Virus record (IMG/VR): IMGVR_UViG_3300048838_000456 | Span: 1-23,639 of that record | From: a virus | Strand: one strand, 5' to 3' | Length of the DNA stretch: 23,639 nucleotides | Shown: positions 15,742-21,478 of the stretch, one piece after another | Layout: each line of letters opens with the position of its first letter | Numbering within the stretch: position 1 is the stretch's first letter | The notes under the pieces: model-generated | The model's input: only the letters and a program-made list of their open reading frames with translations | Databases searched by the model: none | Told to the model about the DNA's origin: nothing | Program-made: the position numbers and the translations under genes

Positions 15742-17064
15742 ATGGCAAACTTTAAATCTGTTATTCTAAAGGGGGAAATTCACACAAAAGCGGACAAAAC
15801 TACGAACATTAAAATCAGGATTACGCACAATAGAAAGGTTAATTATATATCTACCGATCTATATGTTCTGCCTGGTAATTTCGACACGAAAACAGGGCTT
15901 GTAAAAATAGGTCCAAACCGCGAACATATAAACCTCACGCTTGCTAAAATGCTTTTCGATTACCAGCGAAAATGCTTGGAGTTTGGCGAAACGCTGAATT
16001 CATTGTCTGTTGCCGAATTAAAAGAACTGGTTCAATCTAAAAAAACAAAAATAACAACCATTGATTTTTTTGATTATGCCGAAATATTGATAAATAAAAC
16101 CAATAGCATAGGCACTGCCCAACAATACAAGGCACTCAGTAATAGTTTAAAATCGTTTGTTTCGGGTAGATTGCCATTTTCGGCCATCAACTTAAATTTC
16201 TTGCTCAATTATGAAATTTACTTGAAGAACCGGGGCACAAAAAATGGTATTATCAACTACATGCGAACGTTTAGGGCCATTTTTAATAAAGCGCGGGATT
16301 TTTATAACGATGAAGATAGGGATATTATAAAAATAGCAAATTACCCATTCAAAAAATACAAATTTCCGAAACGAAAGGTAAAAAGTAACGATCATGTTTT
16401 AACTATTGACGAGTTGAAAATGTTTATAAATTATAAACACACAAACCCCGATGAACTTTTTGCAAAAGATATGTTTTTACTTATGTTTTATTTAATAGGT
16501 ATCGAATCGAAAGATTTGTTTCATTTACAAAAACCACGATCGGGCCGGGTAAATTATACAAGGTTTAAAACCGGGCGTAATTTGTCGGTAAAGCTGGAAC
16601 CCGAAGCCATTGAAATAATTAACCGATATAAAGGAAAAATTAACTTGCTGAATGTAAGTGAAAGGTTCAGCCTGAATAAAAGTTTTTACCGTTGTGTAAA
16701 CAATTATTTGCAGGGCGAAAAATCGCACCATATAACAGGTATTTTTGAACGCCTGGGGATAAACAAACCAGTTACAACAAAATGGGCGCGGCACACATGG
16801 GCCACAATTGCACGTAATGAATGCCGGATTAATAAAAGCGATGTAGCTTTATGTTTAGGCCACGAAGACGAAGGAAACCATGTTACGGATATTTATGTGA
16901 AATATGATTATTCGATAATTGACGAAAGCAACCGGAAAGTAATTGATTATTTATACGCCAAATATGAGCCACAAAATAAGCATGAAACCCAAAATGATAA
17001 CTATAACAACACCGCTGCCGCTTCGGTAATAGTTGCGCCACGGTTTATATTCACTCAAAACTGA
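15742..17064 (+). CDS. phage integrase (Bacteroidota-type tyrosine recombinase)
   Basis: This 440-residue protein has three parts: an N-terminal arm-binding domain of short strands (about 1-100, starting MANFKSVILKGEIHTKADKTTNIKIRITHN), a SAM-like core-binding domain (about 105-205) and a catalytic domain (about 215-410). Visible catalytic residues are Lys277 (RFKTGR), Arg350 (KWARHTWAT), His374 (LCLGHED) and nucleophile Tyr385 (DIYVKYD). The usual first Arg is not obvious in YLIGIESKDLF (250-260), and the usual His of HxxR is Lys347; both are, to my knowledge, common in this Bacteroidota subfamily. It should integrate the phage at tRNA-Trp through the core at 15556-15606 and the arm repeats. 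Its 3' end overlaps the reverse-strand gene by 14 nt. Confidence 0.92.
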   Translation: MANFKSVILKGEIHTKADKTTNIKIRITHNRKVNYISTDLYVLPGNFDTKTGLVKIGPNREHINLTLAKMLFDYQRKCLEFGETLNSLSVAELKELVQSKKTKITTIDFFDYAEILINKTNSIGTAQQYKALSNSLKSFVSGRLPFSAINLNFLLNYEIYLKNRGTKNGIINYMRTFRAIFNKARDFYNDEDRDIIKIANYPFKKYKFPKRKVKSNDHVLTIDELKMFINYKHTNPDELFAKDMFLLMFYLIGIESKDLFHLQKPRSGRVNYTRFKTGRNLSVKLEPEAIEIINRYKGKINLLNVSERFSLNKSFYRCVNNYLQGEKSHHITGIFERLGINKPVTTKWARHTWATIARNECRINKSDVALCLGHEDEGNHVTDIYVKYDYSIIDESNRKVIDYLYAKYEPQNKHETQNDNYNNTAAASVIVAPRFIFTQN

Positions 17065-17509
17065 TGGATCCAAATTGTTTTGCAAACTGGTACATTTCTA
17101 CAAAAGCACTTCCATAAATAAATTTCTGGGTACTTACATTCTGAATATCTTCCATTTCAGGTTCTAATGTTGTGCCTAACAATCCGGGTGTGGTAATTCC
17201 TGTATTTATTAACCCTGAAAACAGGATGCGATTGTCTTTTAACCGTGCCTTTAGTTTATAAACGCCTCCTTTGGGGAGCGGTTTAAACTTTGTGCTTATA
17301 TATCCGGCTTCAATATCTTCGGTTTCAATTTCGAAACCAGAATCAATAAACGCTGTTTTTATAGCTGCCATATTTTCTGTTGCCTTTTTATCGGTTTCAA
17401 CAAAAAGTATTTTAGCTTTTTTGGGTATCGCTTTAAATTCGTCCTTTGGTATTTGCGAAAATGCCGCAATATTTGCAAATATGATAATTGATAGTAAAAT
17501 TGGTTTCAT
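17051..17509 (-). CDS. secreted protein, probable lysogenic-conversion gene
   Basis: The 152-residue protein begins with a clear signal peptide (MKPILLSIIIFANIAAFS, then Gln-Ile-Pro-Lys), probably cut after AFS. The mature part of about 134 residues has an alpha/beta pattern (AKILFVETDKKATENMAAIKTAFIDSGFEIETEDIEAGYISTKF) and no Cys, and should be periplasmic or surface-exposed. It lies between integrase and repressor on the strand of the repressor, away from lytic genes. That is the classic place for morons expressed from the prophage, such as superinfection exclusion or envelope-modifying proteins. The fold of the first 60 residues looks like small Bacteroidota secreted proteins. No specific function is claimed. 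Confidence 0.8.
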   Translation of the reverse strand: MKPILLSIIIFANIAAFSQIPKDEFKAIPKKAKILFVETDKKATENMAAIKTAFIDSGFEIETEDIEAGYISTKFKPLPKGGVYKLKARLKDNRILFSGLINTGITTPGLLGTTLEPEMEDIQNVSTQKFIYGSAFVEMYQFAKQFGSISFE

Positions 17510-17567
17510 TTTGGTGTAGTGTTATCGGTGTGTAAAACTATGTTAATTGTGCAATTTTTAATAATAG

Positions 17568-17628
17568 TTGTTTGTTTTTTTAAGTTACGGCCTACTTGTT
17601 TGTTTTTTCTTCCACTGGCTTGTTTGTT
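17568..17628 (-). repeat. three TTGTTTGTT repeats upstream of the secreted protein gene
   Basis: TTGTTTGTT occurs at 17568-17576, 17596-17604 and 17620-17628, spaced 28 and 24 nt. The last two share a 10-bp core, CTTGTTTGTT. They lie in the 196-nt gap between the repressor and secreted-protein genes and may be binding sites in the promoter of the latter. The motif is T-rich, so chance or low-complexity bias is a fair alternative. Confidence 0.4.
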
Positions 17629-17705
17629 CGATTTCATTACATGGGTTTGTTAATGTTTTAGTGCTGTAAACTAAAACAAAAAACCATTTAGAATCAAACC
17701 AAATA

Positions 17706-18083
17706 TTATTTTTTCAATAATTCGCGTAAAAACTTTATTTGTTCGTCTTTTTCGTTTATCAATTCCTTTAGGTGTTTATTTTCTATTGCAATGGCGGTTT
17801 GATTATCGCTTACCAATGTATTTCCGCCCGATTGAATGTTCTTGTTTCCGGTTACAATTTGCGTATTGCTTTCGCTATTGTTTTCTTTGCCACGGATCAA
17901 CCAGTTTGCATCTACTTTATCAAAATGAAAAATAAACTTTAAAATAAGCCGTGGAGATGGTAAACTTTTACCTATCTGCCATTCATTAACTGTTGGCCGT
18001 TTAACACCCAAAATCCTTGATAATTCAGCCTGTGTAATATTGTTATTTTCTAAGTATAGAAATATTCTATCGGTTATTCCCAT
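17706..18083 (-). CDS. XRE-family HTH repressor (CI-like)
   Basis: The 125-residue protein starts with an XRE helix-turn-helix (about residues 5-60): ITDRIFLYLENNNITQAELSRILGVKRPTVNEWQIGKSLPSPRLI, with the recognition helix near VKRPTVNEW. The middle is Asn/Thr/Gly-rich (NTQIVTGNKNIQSGGN). The end (about 95-125) is a charged heptad-like helix, LKELINEKDEQIKFLRELLKK, that probably dimerises it. There is no LexA/S24 peptidase domain, so RecA-stimulated self-cleavage is not expected. It is transcribed opposite to the early operon from a shared 103-nt region that contains a palindromic operator, the arrangement of a CI-type lysogeny switch. Confidence 0.88.
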   Translation of the reverse strand: MGITDRIFLYLENNNITQAELSRILGVKRPTVNEWQIGKSLPSPRLILKFIFHFDKVDANWLIRGKENNSESNTQIVTGNKNIQSGGNTLVSDNQTAIAIENKHLKELINEKDEQIKFLRELLKK

Positions 18084-18111
18084 AATATAAATATTATTGA
18101 ATGTAAATAAT

Positions 18112-18152
18112 AAGGTAAATAGCCGTACATAAGGATATTTACCTTACATTTG
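18112..18152 (+). promoter_or_regulatory. divergent early promoter with palindromic operator
   Basis: AAGGTAAATA (18112-18121) and TATTTACCTT (18136-18145) form a perfect 10-bp inverted repeat with a 14-nt spacer. The right half runs into TACATTTG (18145-18152), a full match to the TAnnTTTG -7 box, 34 nt before the first early gene. Dimeric repressor bound to the two halves would block this promoter. No clear -33 box is seen. A second copy of the GTAAATA half-motif at about 18103 may be another site. Confidence 0.65.
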
Positions 18153-18186
18153 CATAGTTCTTATAACAAAAGTAGAATAAAAACAC

Positions 18187-18438
18187 ATGAATACAAATAC
18201 CGAAAAAACGTTACAAAATTTCTCGAAAGCCTATGCCGGGTTTCACCCCGTTGTGAGGAAAGAAATTTACAGCAAAATAATTGCCTGGACTGAATGGAGC
18301 AAGCTAACATTCTACAACAAAAAAAACGGTGTTAGGCCATTGCGCCCACTCGAACACGGTATTGTTGAACAGATTTTTTTGGATTATGGTGTTTGTGCAT
18401 GGACTGGGGAAGAAGTTACTGAACCGATAAACCTATAA
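18187..18438 (+). CDS. small conserved-looking phage protein, first early gene
   Basis: The 83-residue protein has no recognised domain. It is rich in Trp/aromatic residues and contains EIYSKIIAWTEWSKLTFYNKKNGVRPLRPLEHGIVEQIFLDYG, a mixed helical segment. The basic patch KKNGVRPLRP is striking. It is the first rightward gene after the divergent promoter, where Cro-like or antirepressor proteins sit in other phages, but nothing in it resembles an HTH. The next gene starts 4 nt after its stop, so they are co-translated. Confidence 0.65.
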   Translation: MNTNTEKTLQNFSKAYAGFHPVVRKEIYSKIIAWTEWSKLTFYNKKNGVRPLRPLEHGIVEQIFLDYGVCAWTGEEVTEPINL

Positions 18439-18441
18439 CCA

Positions 18442-18831
18442 ATGAACCTACACGTAACACCACGCGAAACGCAAGTTATGGAGCTTATCAGCTTCGGGAA
18501 TAGCCAAAAAGAAATAGCCGATATTTTGCATTGCTCGGTTAATACTATTGATGTGCATGTGAAAAACATAAAGCACAAAACAGGGCTTCAAAAAGCAACA
18601 GAAATAAGTTGTGCGTATATGTTTAACCGCTACCATTTACCAATGTGCGATTTGCCCGAAGGTGTTCGCAGGGCTATTGCTGTTGCACTGTTGTCGTTAA
18701 GTGTTTTTTCGATTACGCTGCACACTACCGATTTTATTAGGGTTATGAGGCCAGCCGCGCGCAGTGCTTCGCGTGGTGCCAATGGTAGAACCGGAAAGCG
18801 GGATTCGATTAACTATTTAAACGTTGCCTAA
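18442..18831 (+). CDS. LuxR-type HTH regulator with a C-terminal hydrophobic segment
   Basis: Residues 5-62 match the LuxR/GerE HTH: VTPRETQVMELISFGNSQKEIADILHCSVNTIDVHVKNIKHKTGLQKATEI. No receiver or autoinducer domain precedes it. Residues about 78-95 (AIAVALLSLSVFSITLHT) are hydrophobic enough for one membrane segment, followed by an Arg-rich tail (RVMRPAARSASRGANGRTGKR). The layout suggests a membrane-tethered or oligomerising transcription factor. Its position second in the early operon suggests it activates later phage genes. The start follows the previous stop by 4 nt; its stop overlaps the next possible start (TAATG). Confidence 0.8.
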   Translation: MNLHVTPRETQVMELISFGNSQKEIADILHCSVNTIDVHVKNIKHKTGLQKATEISCAYMFNRYHLPMCDLPEGVRRAIAVALLSLSVFSITLHTTDFIRVMRPAARSASRGANGRTGKRDSINYLNVA

Positions 18832-18998
18832 TGAAACAAATCCTATCCATATTATTCATTTCGGCCTTGTATGTTGCAATTTTCAATGAAGATTATTTGT
18901 GGGCCAAAAACCTTAAATTATGGTTAAAAAAGAGCTTGTTAAAAACACAATGTTTAACCCGGATGAAGTTGAAAAACACGACCGAAAAAAACAATTAA
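18831..18998 (+). CDS. short membrane peptide (55 residues)
   Basis: An ATG overlapping the preceding stop by one base opens a 55-codon frame starting MKQILSILFISALYVAIFNEDYLW, with one hydrophobic segment at the start followed by a basic tail. The overlap style is that of its neighbours. A different frame (18920-19072, 50 codons, MVKKELVKNTMFNPDEVEK...) covers the same DNA and is a competing possibility; the two cannot be ranked with certainty. Confidence 0.4.
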   Translation: MKQILSILFISALYVAIFNEDYLWAKNLKLWLKKSLLKTQCLTRMKLKNTTEKNN

Positions 18999-19001
18999 AA
19001 A

Positions 19002-19277
19002 ATGTTGTACCAATTCAATCAAATACAGTTGAGCGAACTGTTGACCACTGCCGCAAAAATGGGTGCCAGTAACTTTGCAGTTGAACAGGGGCTTGTTAAA
19101 ACAAAAATAAACAAAGCCGAAAGTTACAGAAGATATACACGCTCGTTGGTTGACAAATGGATAAAACATGGCAAAATTAAAGCGGTTAAAATTGATGGTA
19201 AATCAATGTTTGATGTTAAAGAGTTGGAAGAAATCAGTTCGGTTAATAAGTTGTTGAACCACTTTGTAAACATTTAA
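19002..19277 (+). CDS. putative excisionase-like / small DNA-binding protein
   Basis: This 91-residue protein contains ELLTTAAKMGASNFAVEQGLVKTKINKAESYRRYTRSLVDKWIKHGKIKAVKIDGKSMFDVKELEEI. Residues about 30-80 follow the order of a MerR/Xis-type winged helix: a recognition helix (YTRSLVDKWIKHGKI) and a two-strand wing (KAVKIDGKSMFDVKEL). It is not followed by a repressor gene, and lies in the early operon. An excisionase or an early transcription factor are the leading ideas. It overlaps the 3' part of the competing small frame upstream. Confidence 0.6.
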   Translation: MLYQFNQIQLSELLTTAAKMGASNFAVEQGLVKTKINKAESYRRYTRSLVDKWIKHGKIKAVKIDGKSMFDVKELEEISSVNKLLNHFVNI

Positions 19278-19289
19278 AAAACATAATAT

Positions 19290-19374
19290 ATGGCGGTTTC
19301 CGGTAATTTTCTGAGTAGTTTATATTGATTTGATTGATTGATTTTAAGTTAAAGTTCACAGCCGGTGCCGCCAT
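19290..19374 (+). other. long-range inverted repeat in a non-coding gap
   Basis: In the 122-nt gap before the next gene, ATGGCGG (19290-19296) can pair with CCGCCAT (19368-19374), and CCGG (19300-19303) with CCGG (19362-19365). The enclosed 58-nt loop contains GATT repeats. This may be a structured mRNA leader or a replication-related site; function is unknown. Confidence 0.35.
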
Positions 19375-19399
19375 TAAAAAACATTTTAAGATTAAGATT

Positions 19400-19606
19400 A
19401 TGAAAACACAAAAACAACAAGATTTATTTGAAAAATGCTGGATGCGGTTTTTTACAACGCTATTTTCAATGGTTTCGCTATTGTCGTTTGTAGGCGGTTG
19501 TTGTGGTGCAACATGGCATTTTTACACAGCTTTTTTAAGCGCATTGCTTGCATTTATTGTTTATTACGCAACAATTGCCACACCTTCAAAAAACTTATTG
19601 CAATGA
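19400..19606 (+). CDS. small membrane protein
   Basis: From the ATG at 19400, a 68-residue protein reads MKTQKQQDLFEKCWMRFF and then two hydrophobic segments (about residues 17-34 and 43-60: SMVSLLSFVGGCCGATW and FLSALLAFIVYYATIA). A longer frame from an upstream alternative start exists, but its first 22 residues are poor sequence. No family is recognised. The gene is followed with a 4-nt ATGA overlap by the DnaA-like gene, so it is part of the early operon. Confidence 0.6.
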   Translation: MKTQKQQDLFEKCWMRFFTTLFSMVSLLSFVGGCCGATWHFYTAFLSALLAFIVYYATIATPSKNLLQ

Positions 19607-19938
19607 ATTATATGATATTACCAGGTGTTGAAAAAACCTCAAAAATGGATAATCTGAAAAGAAATATGAATTCGGTATTGAATGAAGTTTGCGAGCTTTA
19701 CAATACACAGCCAATTGCTGTTTTAAACAGCACAAAAAAGAGGGATAGAAACCTCGTTTTAAGCCGACAAATTACTATGTATTTAACCCGAAAAAGGTTT
19801 AAATTAACATATAGTCTTTCCGAAATTGGAGGATATTTTAAAAAAGACCATTCAACAGTTTTACACTCCATTAGGGCTATTGATAATTTACTTGAAACAG
19901 ACAGGGATTTCAGAATAAAAATGAATCATTTAGTATAA
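19603..19938 (+). CDS. stand-alone DnaA domain IV-like DNA-binding protein
   Basis: Residues about 45-100 read RDRNLVLSRQITMYLTRKRFKLTYSLSEIGGYFKKDHSTVLHSIRAIDNLLE. This is the DnaA domain IV pattern, including the signature KDHSTVLHS that recognises the DnaA box. The ATPase domain is missing, so it cannot be a full initiator. The gene uses the ATG at 19603 (111 residues); the longer open frame reaching back to 19435 overlaps the real upstream gene in another frame. It may help phage replication by binding DnaA boxes or compete with host DnaA at oriC. It sits next to SSB-like and initiator-like genes. Confidence 0.85.
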   Translation: MNYMILPGVEKTSKMDNLKRNMNSVLNEVCELYNTQPIAVLNSTKKRDRNLVLSRQITMYLTRKRFKLTYSLSEIGGYFKKDHSTVLHSIRAIDNLLETDRDFRIKMNHLV

Positions 19939-19958
19939 ATTTCACTTAAAAAAACAAC

Positions 19959-20258
19959 ATGAAAGAAGGTAAAAGACGAACCATGTCGATATGCTTGACC
20001 GACATAAAAAACTTAGCAGCCGATAAAATTGTGAAAGCCGGAAACGGCAAACTGTATATCAATATCGAAACATACGATAAAGATGAACCGGACAAATATG
20101 ACAATGATTTCAGTGTTTCGGTTTGCCGCTCAAAAGAAGAAACCGAAAGGATTAAAGCAGGCGAAAAGTTAGACCGTGTATTTATAGGTAACGGTAGAAT
20201 TTGGGAACCACAACAACAGGAAGCCAGCCCAGCCGAAGTTAACGACTTACCGTTTTAG
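19959..20258 (+). CDS. SSB-like phage protein
   Basis: The 99-residue protein has a short OB-like core (ICLTDIKNLAADKIVKAGNGKLYINIETYDKD..., FSVSVCRSKEE..., DRVFIGNGRIWEP) and ends in the acidic-then-hydrophobic tail EVNDLPF. That ending matches the SSB C-terminal motif that recruits replication and repair proteins. This, and the location between a DnaA-like gene and a replication-initiator-like gene, suggests single-strand DNA binding. An internal start at residue 9 (MSICLTD) may be the real one. The core is smaller than a classical SSB. Confidence 0.6.
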   Translation: MKEGKRRTMSICLTDIKNLAADKIVKAGNGKLYINIETYDKDEPDKYDNDFSVSVCRSKEETERIKAGEKLDRVFIGNGRIWEPQQQEASPAEVNDLPF

Positions 20259-20260
20259 TA

Positions 20261-20458
20261 GTGAAAGCCTGGTACAATTCAGAAACACGCTTCAAAAACA
20301 AAATTATGAAAGACTGGAACAAAAGAGGGATTAAATACAATGCCGGAAATGTAAATATTTTACGGTATGCTTTCAGAACTCTTTTGTTTTGGTCAACCAT
20401 AAAAGGACAAAAAATGTCAAAAATAAACAAGGTAGAAATTCATCCAAAATTATTTTAA
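20261..20458 (+). CDS. small basic protein
   Basis: An open frame begins with GTG at 20261 (65 residues) or ATG at 20306 (50 residues, MKDWNKRGIKYNAGNVNILRYAF...). It is basic and has no recognised domain. It lies one codon after the SSB-like gene and one base before the next small gene, which favours a real gene in the operon; the start is uncertain. Confidence 0.45.
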   Translation: MKAWYNSETRFKNKIMKDWNKRGIKYNAGNVNILRYAFRTLLFWSTIKGQKMSKINKVEIHPKLF

Positions 20459-20569
20459 ATGAAACGAGCGTGTAAAAACTGCCTGAAAGTTAAAGGATGC
20501 ACACAAAAGTATTATTTCGAGAAACAAGAAATTTTAACATGCCCCAATTTTAGAAAGAAAACAAAATGA
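20459..20569 (+). CDS. 36-residue four-cysteine mini-protein
   Basis: ATG at 20459 opens MKRACKNCLKVKGCTQKYYF, with Cys at 5, 8, 14 and 28 (CxxC...C...C). This could bind one zinc ion. It starts one base after the previous stop and overlaps the next gene by 4 nt (ATGA), the coupling seen throughout this operon. It is shorter than most gene callers keep. Confidence 0.5.
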   Translation: MKRACKNCLKVKGCTQKYYFEKQEILTCPNFRKKTK

Positions 20570-20769
20570 ATAAAAAATCATCTACCCGAATTATAACCAG
20601 TTCAAAAAAATATGAAATGTTTGATAGTGGCCGTTTTAATACAAATTTTCCAAAAGATTATAATTTTTTGATTGGAATGTGCGAAGGAATAAAAGCATCA
20701 AAGGTTTCAAAAATTAATATTGAACAGAATGTTTCGAAAATTAACGGAATGACTATAATACCGAATTAA
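20566..20769 (+). CDS. small hypothetical protein
   Basis: The 67-residue protein (KKSSTRIITSSKKYEMFDSGRFNTNFPKDYNFLIGMCEGIKASKVSKINIEQNVSKING) is basic and serine-rich at the start. No family is recognised. It overlaps the preceding mini-protein by 4 nt and is followed 1 nt later by the replication-initiator-like gene. Confidence 0.6.
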   Translation: MNKKSSTRIITSSKKYEMFDSGRFNTNFPKDYNFLIGMCEGIKASKVSKINIEQNVSKINGMTIIPN

Positions 20770-20770
20770 C

Positions 20771-21478
20771 ATGGCAAAAAGGTATACCGATACAAATAAA
20801 TACAAAAAACCATTTATAAGGGGTTTGCAAGGGGCTTATAAATTGTTTTGGGATTACCTGTATCACGATTGCGATCATGCCGGGATTTGGATAGTTGATT
20901 TTGATATAGCTCAAATTTATATTGGTGCCGATATGAAGATAAATAAAGCCGATGCACTGAAATTTTTTAACCAAAACGAAACCCGGATTATTGAGTTTGA
21001 TAACGAACAAAAGTGGTTTATAAAACCTTTCATCGATTTTCAGTATGGAGAGTTGAATCCTGCAAATCGTGTTCATAACTCAGTTCTTTCAGTGTTATTA
21101 TCAAATAATTTAATCGAAAAAAATAAGGGTCTTGGAAGCCCCTTAGAAGGGGCTAAAGATAAAGATAAAGATAAAGATAAAGACAAGGATAAAGATATTC
21201 TTAAAAGAAGGGAAAAAATCAAATTTTCAGATTTGGAAAATACGCAGTGGTTTGAGTCGATTTTAAGGTTCTTAAAATTGCAAATTAACTACGATGAATT
21301 AATGGAATATTGGAAGCAATATCAGGAAGCAATGACAGCCGATGACGACTTGAACAGGGATGCTAACGATTATCGCGCTCACTTTAGAAATTGGGTAAAA
21401 ATTCAGGTCGAAAAAAAAGGCTATCAAAATCAATCCACTTTTAAGAAACCTAATTACGAACTTTTAAAAATGATTTGA
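20771..21478 (+). CDS. replication-initiator-like protein with KD-repeat linker
   Basis: This 235-residue protein has an N-terminal globular domain (KPFIRGLQGAYKLFWDYLYHDCDHAGIWIVDFDIAQIYIGADMKINKADALKFFNQNETRI..., residues about 12-110). A flexible linker (about 120-142) with seven tandem KD units follows, then a C-terminal helical domain with LMEYWKQYQEAMTADDDLNRDANDYRAHFRNWVKI, which fits the DnaD/phage-replisome C-terminal domain. The layout recalls replisome organisers such as phage O-type and DnaD-like proteins. Winged-helix DNA binding of the N-terminal domain is inferred, not seen. It overlaps the next gene by 4 nt (ATGA-type), suggesting the two work together. Confidence 0.7.
   Translation: MAKRYTDTNKYKKPFIRGLQGAYKLFWDYLYHDCDHAGIWIVDFDIAQIYIGADMKINKADALKFFNQNETRIIEFDNEQKWFIKPFIDFQYGELNPANRVHNSVLSVLLSNNLIEKNKGLGSPLEGAKDKDKDKDKDKDKDILKRREKIKFSDLENTQWFESILRFLKLQINYDELMEYWKQYQEAMTADDDLNRDANDYRAHFRNWVKIQVEKKGYQNQSTFKKPNYELLKMI
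21155..21196 (+). repeat. seven 6-bp tandem repeats (AAAGAT type) within the initiator-like gene
   Basis: Seven consecutive units, AAAGAT with single-base variants (AAAGAC, AAGGAT), encode the KD linker. A GCCCCT/AGGGGC hairpin at 21138-21153 lies directly upstream. In lambda the origin lies inside the O gene in a repeat-rich linker, so this is a candidate origin; the repeat may equally be only a coding linker. Confidence 0.75.

Noticed and set aside
18920-19072. 50-codon frame beginning MVKKELVKNTMF
   Set aside because: It overlaps both the 55-codon membrane peptide and the Xis-like gene; no motif, so kept only as an alternative.
19435-19602. Longer start for the DnaA-like protein
   Set aside because: The extra 56 codons overlap the membrane protein gene in another frame, and the ATG at 19603 overlaps its stop by 4 nt in the style of this operon.
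20779-20786. GGTATACC palindrome as an operator
   Set aside because: It lies inside the first codons of the initiator-like gene and is only 8 bp, likely by chance.
21155-21196. CRISPR-like array
   Set aside because: The units are 6 bp, contiguous and in frame as Lys-Asp codons, with no spacers.
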